DNA of 64,000 nucleotides. Origin: Streptomyces olivaceus (GTDB lineage Bacteria > Actinomycetota > Actinomycetes > Streptomycetales > Streptomycetaceae). Positions 14,913-23,650 of this stretch are shown in pieces. Location: positions 62,001-126,000 of the forward strand of contig NZ_JOFH01000012.1 of the NCBI RefSeq assembly GCF_000721235.1, read 5' to 3'. How positions within the stretch are numbered: position 1 is the stretch's first letter; each line of letters starts with the position of its first letter. The notes under the pieces are model-generated. The model saw only the letters and a list, made by a program, of their open reading frames with translations. It searched no databases and was not told the DNA's origin. A program made the position numbers and the translations under genes.

Positions 14913-16568
14913 CTACGCGTCGTAGACGTCCGCCTTCTTCGGCGCGGCTTCCTGGACGGCTCCGCTCAGGCCGCCCGCGCGGGCACCGAACTTCTCCGTG
15001 TCCACGCCGTTCTCCTTCAGCACCTTGATCGCCGCCGTGTGCACCGCCCGGAGCACCGGCGTGGCCGCGCGCAGCGCGTCGTCCGCCATGAAGCGGTGGC
15101 GCCAGGGCCGGTCCGCCCAGGCGTGCCGCAGACCGAAGGGCTCGGGCAGGGAGAGCTTCCCGCCGAGCCAGTAGAGCAGCGGCGGGTACCACGTCAGCGG
15201 CGCCCGCGCGGTCAGCCGCACCACCTCGTCGGCGTCGACCAGCGGGAGCTTCACCGTGCGGGTCTCCCAGAACCTGACCGACTTCTGGACCTGCTTCTCC
15301 TTGGCGGCGGGCTTGCTGGTGAACAGGCTGTGCACCGGTCCCAGCGCATGGCCGGTGACCTCGATGCGCAGCGTCTCGTGCAGCACCGTCACCGTGATCA
15401 GCATGGAAAGGATCAACTGACCGTCCCACAGCGTCCACTGCACGCCGAGGTAGTGCCGGTCGCCCGCGCCGAACTGCTGTTTGTCGCAGATCTCCTGTAT
15501 GGCGTGCTGCTTGACCTGGTACGCCTCTACGTCGGTACCGTCGGGCCGGGACACCGAGCCGGCGTTCTCACCGATCGGGGTGACGACCCAGTGCTTCACG
15601 CTCGGCTTGGGGAAGCCGCCGGTGTGCAGCGGGCCGCGCTCCAGCATGCGCAGCCGGTCGTGGACGGCCTTGATGACGTCCCAGCTGCGGAACGGGTTGA
15701 TCTCCCGGTCAGGGTCGACCGGGACCAGCTCCTCCGCCAGCTGCCAGCTGCCCCACCGGGTGCCCATGCCGAGTATCCCCTTGGGGCCGGCGTAGAAGAC
15801 GGAGTTGGACTGCTGCTCGGCGCCGAGCCGGGCCAGTGACTGCCGCAGTTCCTCGGCGGCCTTCTCGCCGGGGCTGCTCGGCACCGCCTCGGGAATCTTC
15901 GCCCCGACGCCCGAGCCGGAGAGCAGACCGCTCCAGCGCTCCCTGAGGTCGTGGGCCGTGCGCTCGCAGATGCGCTTGGCCCAGAACCAGCCGATCACCG
16001 GCGCGACGACGCAGGCACGCGCGTACCAGGCCCAGAAGCCGCTGAAGGGCATCTTGAGCAGGAAGAGCACGGCGAGGGCGCCGATCCCGAGCAGCAGCGC
16101 GGTGGCGAGCGCGCCGGCCCGCTTGTCCTCGCGCCTGGCCATGGTGGTGCGGATCTGGAAGACCAGCAGCCAGATCAGCAGCCCCGGCAGGAACAGCAGT
16201 CCGCAGATCACCATGACGGCACTGAGCCAGTTGTCCCGGTCCCTGCGGATGCGGTGCGCGGCGAGGCTGTGCTCCACGACCACCTGCGGCTGGGCACCGA
16301 AGGACTGGATCAGCGGAGCCCGGCCGGAACCCAGCATCCGGTCGATGATCGCCCGGGAGAACGCCTCGCCCAGGTTGGGCCGGAACAGCTTGATCTTGGG
16401 TTTGCTCACGGCCGACTTGTGCCACTCGCTGTTGGCCTTGAGTATCTCGTCGGCCTCGCTGTCCCGGTAGGCGGCCGAGGCCAGCGCGAAGGTGGCCGTC
16501 TGGCCTCCGTCGTCCGTACGCGGCACCTGCGGTCCGAAGAAGTCCGCGTAACCGCCGTCAACGGTCAT
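14913..16568 (-). CDS. large membrane protein of unknown function
   Basis: A 551-aa protein. Residues 1-100 are soluble. Residues 115-190 hold a cluster of about three to four membrane spans (VMVICGLLFLPGLLIWLLVF, ALATALLLGIGALAVLFLL, WYARACVVAPVIGWFWA). The C-terminal ~350 residues are soluble, with PDREINPFRSWDVIKAVHDRL and HYLGVQWTLWDGQLILSMLITVTV. I recognise no domain. It lies downstream of EF-G2 on the same strand with a 210-base gap. The start at 16568 follows GGCGGGA; an in-frame extension to 16679 is possible. Confidence 0.75.
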   Translation of the reverse strand: MTVDGGYADFFGPQVPRTDDGGQTATFALASAAYRDSEADEILKANSEWHKSAVSKPKIKLFRPNLGEAFSRAIIDRMLGSGRAPLIQSFGAQPQVVVEHSLAAHRIRRDRDNWLSAVMVICGLLFLPGLLIWLLVFQIRTTMARREDKRAGALATALLLGIGALAVLFLLKMPFSGFWAWYARACVVAPVIGWFWAKRICERTAHDLRERWSGLLSGSGVGAKIPEAVPSSPGEKAAEELRQSLARLGAEQQSNSVFYAGPKGILGMGTRWGSWQLAEELVPVDPDREINPFRSWDVIKAVHDRLRMLERGPLHTGGFPKPSVKHWVVTPIGENAGSVSRPDGTDVEAYQVKQHAIQEICDKQQFGAGDRHYLGVQWTLWDGQLILSMLITVTVLHETLRIEVTGHALGPVHSLFTSKPAAKEKQVQKSVRFWETRTVKLPLVDADEVVRLTARAPLTWYPPLLYWLGGKLSLPEPFGLRHAWADRPWRHRFMADDALRAATPVLRAVHTAAIKVLKENGVDTEKFGARAGGLSGAVQEAAPKKADVYDA

Positions 16569-16778
16569 TCCCGCCCCCGATCGCCACCACTGTTCGCTCC
16601 TGCGGCCTTCCCGACTTCCCTGCCCCGCACACCTGTTGATCTGGTCATCAGCGTATCCGCCGGCACCGCCGTGCGTCACGGGACGTCCGAAACCGCCCCC
16701 CCGACCGCGCGGGTCGGTCGCCGAGCGCGCCGTCGTGCGCCGGAGCGGAGGATGCCGGTACGACGCGCTCCACGGACC

Positions 16779-18989
16779 CTACGAGGCCGCCCGCAGCTCC
16801 TCGCGCAGCCGGTCCGCGACCTGGGCCGGCATCGGTTCGTGCCGGGCGTAGCGGCGGTCGAAGCGGGCGGTGCCGTGCGAGAGGGAGCGCAGGTCGACGG
16901 CGTAGCGGCCGATCTCGATCTCGGGCACCTCGGCCCTGATCAGGGTCCGGCCGCCGTCGGCCTGCTCGGTGCCGAGCACCTTGCCGCGCCGCCCGGACAG
17001 GTCGCTCATCACGGCTCCCACGTAGTCGTCGCCGACGAGCACACCCACCTCGGCGACCGGCTCGAGGAGATGGATCCGCGCCGCGGCCGCGGCCTCCCTG
17101 AGCGCCAGCGCGCCCGCCGTCTGGAAGGCGGCGTCGGAGGAGTCCACGGAGTGCGCCTTGCCGTCGAGCAGCGTGACCCGTACGTCGATCAGCGGGTGGC
17201 CCGCGGCGACGCCCTTGGCCGCCTGTGCGCGCACGCCCTTCTCGACGGACGGGATGAACTGCCGGGGCACCGCGCCGCCGACCACCTTGTCCACGAACTC
17301 GATGCCCGAGCCGCCCGGCAACGGCTCCACCTCGATCTCGCAGACGGCGTACTGGCCGTGCCCGCCGGACTGCTTCACGTGCCGGCCGCGCCCGGCCGCC
17401 CGGCCGCCGAAGGTCTCGCGCAGGGAGACCCGGTGGGGAACGACGTCGACCTGGACGCCGTAGCGGCTGCGCAGCCGCTCCAGTGCCACATCGGCGTGCG
17501 CCTCGCCCAGGCACCACAGGACCACCTGGTGGGTGTCCTGGTTGTGCTCCAGGCGCATCGTCGGGTCCTCGGCGACCAGCCGGGCCAGCCCCTGGGAGAG
17601 CTTGTCCTCGTCGGGCTTGCTGTGCGCCTCGATGGCGAGCGGCAGCAGCGGGTCGGGCAGCTCCCACGGCACCATCAGCAGGGGGTCGTCCTTGGCCGAG
17701 AGCGTGTCCCCGGTCTCCGCGCGGCTCAGCTTGGCCACGCACGCCAGGTCGCCCGCGATCGCGTGCGGCACCGGCCGCTGCTGCTTGCCGAACGGCGTGG
17801 ACAGGGCGCCGACCCGCTCGTCCGCCTCGTGGAGGGCCCGGCCCTCGTGCCCCTGGTCGGTCAGTCCGTGCCCGCAGACGTGCACCGTCTGGTCGGCGCG
17901 CAGGGTGCCGGAGAAGACACGGACCAGGGAGATCCGGCCGACGTACGGGTCGGAGGACGTCTTGACGACCTCCGCGACCAGCGACTCCTCGGGGTCGCAC
18001 ATCCGCAGCCGGCGCGCGGCGGCGCCGCCGGGTGTGGTGACCCGGGGTGCCGCGCGCTCCAGGGGAGTGGGGAAGCCGCGGGTGATCAGCTCCAGGACCT
18101 CGACGGTGCCCAGGCCCTGCCGGGCGCCCTCGGCGGCGGGGGCGGCGGCCAGGACGGGAAAGAAGACCCCGCGTGCGACGGCCCGCTCCAGGTCCTCGAT
18201 CAGCGTCTTGACATCGACCTGTTCGCCGCCCAGATAGCGCTCCATGAGGGTCTCGTCCTCGCTCTCCGAGATGATCCCCTCGATCAGCATGGAGCGGGCC
18301 TCGTCGAGCTGCGGCAGCTCCGCCTCGCCCGGCTCCGACGCCGCCCGCTCGCCGGTCGCGTAGTCGAACAGCTTCCGCGACAACAGCCCCACGAGCCCCG
18401 TCACGGGCGTGTGGCCGTCGGGCGCGGGCGCGCCGCGCAGCGGAAGGTACAGCGGCAGTACGGCGTCGGGGTCGTCGCCGCCGAAGGCCTCCGCGCAGAC
18501 CCGCGTCATCTCCTCGAAGTCCGCGCGGGCGGCCTCCAGGTGCGTGATCACGAGGGCGCGCGGCATGCCGACGGCGGCGCACTCCTCCCAGACCATGCGG
18601 GTCGAGCCGTCCACGCCGTCGGAGGCCGAGACGACGAAGAGGGCCGCGTCCGCCGCGCGCAGACCGGCCCTCAGCTCGCCCACGAAGTCGGCGTACCCGG
18701 GGGTGTCGAGAAGGTTGATCTTGATGCCGTCCCATTCGACCGGCACCAGGGAGAGCTGTACGGAGCGCTGCTGCCGGTGCTCCATGTCGTCGTAGTCCGA
18801 GACGCAGCCGCCGTCCTCGACGCGGCCGGCCCGGTTCACCGCTCCCGCGGTCAGCGCGAGAGCCTCCACCAGGGTCGTCTTGCCCGATCCGGAGTGGCCG
18901 ACCAGCACCACGTTCCGTACGGACGCGGGGTGGTCGGCCGCCGTTGCCCTTCCGGCGGCTCCGGGACGGGTGTGTGCCTTGTCGCCCAT
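16779..18989 (-). CDS. elongation factor G-like GTPase (EF-G2 type)
   Basis: A 736-aa translational GTPase with the full EF-G domain order. G1 is GHSGSGKTT (residues 31-39), G3 is DTPGYADF (95-102), and domain IV has the HVKQSGGHGQYAVCEIEVEP segment. The usual G4 NKxD is replaced by THLE (149-152). The G1 also differs from canonical FusA (GHIDAGKT). The start at 18989 has GGAGG 8 bases upstream; the frame is open far beyond it. EF-G2 proteins are paralogues of FusA with no settled role and poor translocation activity in mycobacteria. It is divergent from pgsA. Confidence 0.88.
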   Translation of the reverse strand: MGDKAHTRPGAAGRATAADHPASVRNVVLVGHSGSGKTTLVEALALTAGAVNRAGRVEDGGCVSDYDDMEHRQQRSVQLSLVPVEWDGIKINLLDTPGYADFVGELRAGLRAADAALFVVSASDGVDGSTRMVWEECAAVGMPRALVITHLEAARADFEEMTRVCAEAFGGDDPDAVLPLYLPLRGAPAPDGHTPVTGLVGLLSRKLFDYATGERAASEPGEAELPQLDEARSMLIEGIISESEDETLMERYLGGEQVDVKTLIEDLERAVARGVFFPVLAAAPAAEGARQGLGTVEVLELITRGFPTPLERAAPRVTTPGGAAARRLRMCDPEESLVAEVVKTSSDPYVGRISLVRVFSGTLRADQTVHVCGHGLTDQGHEGRALHEADERVGALSTPFGKQQRPVPHAIAGDLACVAKLSRAETGDTLSAKDDPLLMVPWELPDPLLPLAIEAHSKPDEDKLSQGLARLVAEDPTMRLEHNQDTHQVVLWCLGEAHADVALERLRSRYGVQVDVVPHRVSLRETFGGRAAGRGRHVKQSGGHGQYAVCEIEVEPLPGGSGIEFVDKVVGGAVPRQFIPSVEKGVRAQAAKGVAAGHPLIDVRVTLLDGKAHSVDSSDAAFQTAGALALREAAAAARIHLLEPVAEVGVLVGDDYVGAVMSDLSGRRGKVLGTEQADGGRTLIRAEVPEIEIGRYAVDLRSLSHGTARFDRRYARHEPMPAQVADRLREELRAAS

Positions 18990-19253
18990 GTCCTTGCCTC
19001 CCGTGCACGGTGAGGTCGTCGGGGGCGCGGACACGCGGGACCGCGTGCACTGGCGGCTCCGGCGACGCCCGCGGTCCTTCGAGCTTTCCACTCCCGTCAC
19101 GCCGCGTCCATACGAAGGACCCGATCCCGCCTCCCGTCCGCCGGCCACCGGCGGCCGAGGGTGCCCGTACCTCGCCCACACGCGCGCGTGACTACGATGG
19201 GCCAGCCGGTGGCCAGCAGGGGCCGCGGCGCCACACCGACCGTCGGGAAGGCC

Positions 19254-19922
19254 ATGCTGAACAAGTACGCGCGTGCATTCTTCACGCGTGTCCTCACACC
19301 GTTCGCCGCGTTTCTCATCCGCCGGGGCGTCAGCCCGGACACGGTCACCCTCCTCGGCACCGCCGGTGTGGTCGCGGGTGCGCTGGTCTTCTACCCCATG
19401 GGTGAGTTCTTCTGGGGCACGGTCGTGATCACGCTCTTCGTCTTCTCCGACCTGGTCGACGGCAACATGGCCCGCCAGCTGGGCCGCTCCAGCCGCTGGG
19501 GCGCCTTCCTGGACTCCACCCTCGACCGGGTCGCGGACGGCGCGATCTTCGGCGGCCTCGCCCTCTGGTACGCGGGGTCGGGCGACGACACCATCCTGTG
19601 CGCGGTGTCGATCTTCTGCCTGGCCAGCGGTCAGGTGGTGTCGTACACCAAGGCGCGCGGCGAGGCGATCGGGCTGCCGGTCGCCGTCAACGGGCTGGTC
19701 GAGCGCGCCGAGCGCCTGGTCGTCTCCCTGGTCGCCGCGGGCTTCGCCGGGCTGCACAAGTTCGGTGTGCCCGGCATCCAGTACCTGCTGCCGGTCGCCC
19801 TGTGGATCGTCGCCGTCGGCAGCCTCGTCACGCTGGTCCAGCGGGTCGTCACGGTCCGCCGCGAGGCCGCCGAGGCGGACGCCGCCACCGAGGAGAGCCA
19901 GGGCACCGAGGCGGCGAAGTGA
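19254..19922 (+). CDS. pgsA: phosphatidylinositol phosphate synthase (CDP-alcohol phosphatidyltransferase)
   Basis: A 222-aa membrane enzyme with about six spans. The CDP-alcohol motif runs across DGNMARQLG...GAFLDSTLD, giving DGxxAR-x8-GxxxDxxxD. It joins CDP-diacylglycerol to inositol phosphate, the first step to phosphatidylinositol and its mannosides; the two genes that follow support this over phosphatidylglycerol phosphate synthesis. The ATG at 19254 (MLNKYARAFF) has GGGAAGG upstream and fits family length. An in-frame ATG at 19197 would add 19 residues but lacks a ribosome binding site. The stop overlaps the next start (GTGA). Confidence 0.88.
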   Translation: MLNKYARAFFTRVLTPFAAFLIRRGVSPDTVTLLGTAGVVAGALVFYPMGEFFWGTVVITLFVFSDLVDGNMARQLGRSSRWGAFLDSTLDRVADGAIFGGLALWYAGSGDDTILCAVSIFCLASGQVVSYTKARGEAIGLPVAVNGLVERAERLVVSLVAAGFAGLHKFGVPGIQYLLPVALWIVAVGSLVTLVQRVVTVRREAAEADAATEESQGTEAAK

Positions 19923-20872
19923 GCGCACGGGACCGGCTGACCGACGGTCTGTACGGCGCCGGCTGGAGCACCGTGAAGAAGCTCCCCGAGCCCGCCGCCG
20001 TACGCCTCGGCCGCACCGTCGCCGACCTCGCCTGGAAGCGGCGCGGCGCGGGGGTGCGCCGTCTGGAGGGCAACTACGCGCGCGTGGTGCCCGGCGCGGG
20101 CCCCGAGCGGCTCGCCGCCCTCTCGCGCGCGGGCATGCGCTCGTACCTGCGCTACTGGATGGAGTCCTTCCGGCTCCCCGCGTGGAGCACCGAGCGGATC
20201 AAGGGCGGCTTCGCCCCCGACGACCTGCACCACCTCACCGACGGCATGGACGCCGGCAGGGGCGTGATCCTCGCCCTGCCGCACCTGGCCAACTGGGACC
20301 TGGCGGGCGCCTGGGTCACCACGCGGCTCGGCATTCCGTTCACCACCGTCGCCGAACGCCTCAAGCCGGAGACCCTCTACGACCGCTTCGTCGCCTACCG
20401 CGAGGGTCTCGGCATGGAGGTCCTGCCGCACAGCGGCGGCACCGCCTTCGGCACGCTGGCCCGGCGGCTGCGCGACGGCGGCCTGGTCTGCCTGGTCGCC
20501 GACCGCGACCTGTCCGCCTCCGGCGTGGAGGTCGGATTCTTCGGCGAGACGGCCCGGATGCCGGCCGGCCCCGCCCTGCTCGCCCAGCAGACGGGCGCAC
20601 TGCTGCTGCCGGTGACGCTCTGGTACGACGACTCGCCCGTCATGCGGGGCCGGGTGCACCCCGCGGTCGAGGTGCCCGAGTCAGGCACCCGGGCCGAGAA
20701 GACGTCTGTGATGACACAGGCGCTGGCCGACGCCTTCGCCACGGGGATCGCCGAGCACCCGGAGGACTGGCACATGCTGCAGCGCTTGTGGATCGGGGAC
20801 CTGGACCCCGCGAAGGCACCCGGGGCGGACAGGGCCGCGGGGCCGGCCGCCGGGCGGGGCGGGGCGTCGTGA
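19919..20872 (+). CDS. phosphatidylinositol mannoside acyltransferase (LpxL/HtrB family)
   Basis: A 317-aa membrane-associated acyltransferase. The catalytic HX4D box is HLANWD (in ILALPHLANWDLAGAW), and a downstream VADRDLSASGVEVGFFGE segment is typical of lysophospholipid/lipid A acyltransferases. Between pgsA and pimA it corresponds to the mycobacterial PatA position, where the enzyme acylates the mannose of PIM1/PIM2. It overlaps both neighbours by four bases (GTGA at both ends), so the three genes are tightly coupled. Confidence 0.9.
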   Translation: MSARDRLTDGLYGAGWSTVKKLPEPAAVRLGRTVADLAWKRRGAGVRRLEGNYARVVPGAGPERLAALSRAGMRSYLRYWMESFRLPAWSTERIKGGFAPDDLHHLTDGMDAGRGVILALPHLANWDLAGAWVTTRLGIPFTTVAERLKPETLYDRFVAYREGLGMEVLPHSGGTAFGTLARRLRDGGLVCLVADRDLSASGVEVGFFGETARMPAGPALLAQQTGALLLPVTLWYDDSPVMRGRVHPAVEVPESGTRAEKTSVMTQALADAFATGIAEHPEDWHMLQRLWIGDLDPAKAPGADRAAGPAAGRGGAS

Positions 20873-22032
20873 GGATCGGCATCGTCTGCCCGTACTCCTG
20901 GGACGTGCCGGGCGGCGTCCAGTTCCACATCCGGGACCTCGCCGAGTACTTCATCCGGCTCGGCCACGAGGTGTCCGTCCTCGCCCCGGCCGACGACGAC
21001 ACGCCGCTGCCCCCGTACGTCGTCTCCGCGGGCCGCGCGGTGCCGGTGCCGTACAACGGCTCGGTGGCCCGGCTGAACTTCGGGTTCCTGTCGGCGGCCC
21101 GGGTACGGCGCTGGCTGCACGAGGGCGCCTTCGACGTCATCCACATCCACGAGCCGACCTCGCCCTCGCTCGGCCTGCTGACCTGCTGGGCGGCGCAGGG
21201 CCCGATCGTGGCCACCTTCCACACCTCCAACCCGCGCTCCCGCGCGATGATCGCCGCGTACTCGATCCTCCAGGCGGCACTGGAGAAGATCAGTGCCCGG
21301 ATCGCGGTGAGCGAGTACGCCCGGCGCACGCTCGTCGAACACCTGGGCGGGGACGCCGTCGTCATCCCCAACGGAGTCGACGTCGGCTTCTTCGCCGGCG
21401 CCGAGCCGAGACCCGAGTGGCAGGGGGACACGATCGGCTTCATAGGGCGCATCGACGAGTCCCGCAAGGGCCTCCCGGTGCTCATGCGGGCCCTGCCCGC
21501 CATCCTCGCCGCCCGCCCGCAGACCCGGCTCCTGGTCGCCGGCCGGGGCGACGAGGAGGAGGCCGTGGAGCGCCTGTCGAAGGAGCTGCGCACCCGCGTG
21601 GAGTTCCTCGGCATGATCAGCGACGAGGACAAGGCCCGCCTCCTGCGCAGCGTCGACCTGTACGTGGCCCCCAACACCGGCGGCGAGAGCTTCGGCATCA
21701 TCCTCGTCGAGGCCATGTCGGCGGGCGCCCCCGTCCTCGCCTCCGACCTGGACGCCTTCGCCCAGGTCCTCGACCAGGGGTCGGCCGGCGAGCTCTTCCC
21801 CAACGAGGACGCCGACGCCCTGGCCGAGGCAGCCGTACGCCTCCTGGCCGACCCGGAGCGCCGCACCGCACTCCGGGACCGCGGCAGCGCCCACGTACGG
21901 CGCTTCGACTGGTCCACGGTCGGCGCGGACATCCTGTCCGTCTACGAGACGGTCACCGCGGGAGCGGCAGCCGTGGCAACGGACGACCGCGCAACGGGCC
22001 TACGAGCCCGCTTCGGCCTCGCCAGGGACTGA
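20869..22032 (+). CDS. pimA: phosphatidylinositol alpha-mannosyltransferase
   Basis: A 387-aa GT4/GT-B glycosyltransferase. The N-domain has CPYSWDVPGGVQFHIRDLAEYF with the GGVQ loop, and HIHEPTSPSLGL. The C-domain has IGRIDESRKGLPVLMRALP and the nucleotide-sugar EX7E motif, ESFGIILVE. It transfers mannose from GDP-mannose to phosphatidylinositol at the inner face of the membrane. The GTG at 20869 overlaps the acyltransferase stop. Confidence 0.92.
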   Translation: MRIGIVCPYSWDVPGGVQFHIRDLAEYFIRLGHEVSVLAPADDDTPLPPYVVSAGRAVPVPYNGSVARLNFGFLSAARVRRWLHEGAFDVIHIHEPTSPSLGLLTCWAAQGPIVATFHTSNPRSRAMIAAYSILQAALEKISARIAVSEYARRTLVEHLGGDAVVIPNGVDVGFFAGAEPRPEWQGDTIGFIGRIDESRKGLPVLMRALPAILAARPQTRLLVAGRGDEEEAVERLSKELRTRVEFLGMISDEDKARLLRSVDLYVAPNTGGESFGIILVEAMSAGAPVLASDLDAFAQVLDQGSAGELFPNEDADALAEAAVRLLADPERRTALRDRGSAHVRRFDWSTVGADILSVYETVTAGAAAVATDDRATGLRARFGLARD

Positions 22033-22202
22033 GCCGGCGGCCCTGCCAGGCGCTCCGCGCGCGGACACCGACGGCAGCGCAGCGCCGCAGCCGGGCGTTC
22101 ACGCGGGGCCGCCGCCGTGCGCGGAGCCGCTCGGACCGCCCGGTGCACGCAGTACCCCGGAAGGCCTTGATCGGCGCCCGGCCTGCTGGTTGGCTCGCCG
22201 GT

Positions 22203-22742
22203 ATGACCGAACTCGGAGCCGTCGCGTGGCCGCCTGCCCCGATCAGGACCGAGCGGCTCGTGCTCCGCGAGCCGGAGGCCCGGGACCGCGCGGTGTTCAT
22301 CGAGCTGCTGGCGTCGGCGGAGGTGCACACCCACCTCGGAGGGCCCCGGCAGCGTGACGGACTCGAACGCGAGCTGCCCCGGGTGCCCGAGCGGTGGCCC
22401 GGGAGCTTCGTCGTCGAGCTCGACGGGACGATGATCGGTCAGATCCTGCTCAGAAGGGCAGCGGAGCGGCATCGCCCGGCTGCCGTCGGAAAGGCCGATC
22501 TCGGCTACCTGTTCCTGCCGCGGGCGTGGGGACACGGTTATGCCGCCGAGGCGTGCGCGGCGGCACTCGACTGGTTCGACGGCGCCCTTCCCGGTGAGCC
22601 GGTGGTGCTCGCCACCCGGACGGCCAACGTCGGCTCGATGCGCCTCGCGGCGAAGCTGGGCTTCACCGAGGTGGAGCGGTTCCGCGCGTGGGGCGCCGAG
22701 CAGTGGCTCGGTCTGCGGTCCCCGGCCGCAGCCTCCGGCTGA
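22203..22742 (+). CDS. GNAT acetyltransferase (RimJ/RimL-like)
   Basis: A 179-aa protein. RTERLVLREPEARD is the usual start of the RimJ-type GNAT family. The acetyl-CoA loop is LFLPRAWGHGYAAEACAAALDW, and ATRTANVGSMRLAAKLGFTEVERF forms the C-terminal half. The substrate is unknown; protein N-terminal or small-molecule acetylation is typical. It stands alone 170 bases after pimA. Confidence 0.85.
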   Translation: MTELGAVAWPPAPIRTERLVLREPEARDRAVFIELLASAEVHTHLGGPRQRDGLERELPRVPERWPGSFVVELDGTMIGQILLRRAAERHRPAAVGKADLGYLFLPRAWGHGYAAEACAAALDWFDGALPGEPVVLATRTANVGSMRLAAKLGFTEVERFRAWGAEQWLGLRSPAAASG

Positions 22743-22892
22743 GCAGGCGGCGCTGAGCAGGCCGCACCGGGCAACGGTGCCGGTCCCGCGGCGCTCCTTG
22801 CCGACCGGGTCGCGAACCGGGGCGGGCCCGCGCGCCCGCTGCCGGGCAAGCGACTCCCCGGATCCCCGCGACAGACCGCGCACAGCCTGGAA

Positions 22893-22898
22893 TAGGGT
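22893..22898 (+). promoter_or_regulatory. -10 box for a probable leaderless transcript
   Basis: TAGGGT ends 8 bases before the GTG at 22907; no ribosome binding site is visible. Confidence 0.4.
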
Positions 22899-22906
22899 TG
22901 CGGCCC

Positions 22907-23449
22907 GTGACCACAACCCTCATCTGGATCCTGGTCGTTCTCGTGGCCGTCGGCCTGTACCTCAGTTGGACGGCGGGGCGGCTCGACCGGCTGCATGCCC
23001 GGATCGACGCCGCCCGTGCCGCCCTCGACGCGCAGCTGCTGCGCAGGGCGTCCGTGGCCCAGGAGCTGGCCACCGCCGGGGTGCTGGACCCCGCCGCGTC
23101 CATCGTTCTGTACGAGGCCGCGCATGCCGCCCGGCAGGCCGAGGAGGAGTTGCGGGAGGTCGCCGAGAGCGAGCTGAGCCAGGCCCTGCGCGCCGTGTTC
23201 GCCGAACCGCAGCTGGTAGACGCCCTGCGCGAGGCGCCCGGGGGAGAGGCGGCGGCGCACGAACTGGCGGAGGCGGTGCGGCGGGTGCCGATGGCCCGGC
23301 GCTTCCACAACGACGCTGTGGGCGCCGCCCGCAGGCTGCGCGAGCACCGCAAGGTCCGCTGGTTCCGCCTCGCCGGACACGCGCCCTTCCCGCTGGCCTT
23401 CGAGATGGACGACGAGTCGCCGGCCGCCCTGGTGGAGCGGGCGGCCTGA
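22907..23449 (+). CDS. LemA-like membrane-anchored helical protein
   Basis: A 180-aa protein. One N-terminal membrane span (TLIWILVVLVAVGLYLSW) is followed by long helices rich in A, E and R (RLDRLHARIDAARAALDAQLLRRASVAQELA), then a short basic tail. The membrane anchor with RLxxLHxRxDAARAALDxQL resembles LemA-type proteins. Function is unknown. It is followed at 20 bases by a 10-base tandem repeat. Confidence 0.75.
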   Translation: MTTTLIWILVVLVAVGLYLSWTAGRLDRLHARIDAARAALDAQLLRRASVAQELATAGVLDPAASIVLYEAAHAARQAEEELREVAESELSQALRAVFAEPQLVDALREAPGGEAAAHELAEAVRRVPMARRFHNDAVGAARRLREHRKVRWFRLAGHAPFPLAFEMDDESPAALVERAA

Positions 23450-23468
23450 TCCCAGGCTCTGGGCCTGG

Positions 23469-23520
23469 CTCCGACCGGCTCCGACCGGCTCCGACCGGCT
23501 CCGACCGGCTCCGACCGGTT
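23469..23520 (+). repeat. 10-base tandem repeat (CCGACCGGCT)
   Basis: Five consecutive copies, the last ending TT instead of CT, followed by two degenerate TTCGGGxTGG units. It lies between the LemA-like gene and pdxS, about 130 bases before the pdxS start. Confidence 0.9.
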
Positions 23521-23650
23521 CGGGCTGGTTCGGGTCGGAGGGTGAAAACGATCCACCGGCTCCTCATTGGCCCTTGCTGTGGCCTGCTCGCCTGGCGTTT
23601 CCTCGGTGCTGCAGAAAGCTGCAGAAACCCTTCCGGCAAGCGAGGTACCC

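Noticed and set aside
15951..19013. 1020-codon plus-strand frame over EF-G2 and the membrane protein gene
   Set aside because: Arginine/glycine/valine-rich shadow spanning two real minus-strand genes.
23469..23540. CRISPR-like array
   Set aside because: The unit is 10 bases with no spacers and no cas genes nearby; it is a simple tandem repeat.
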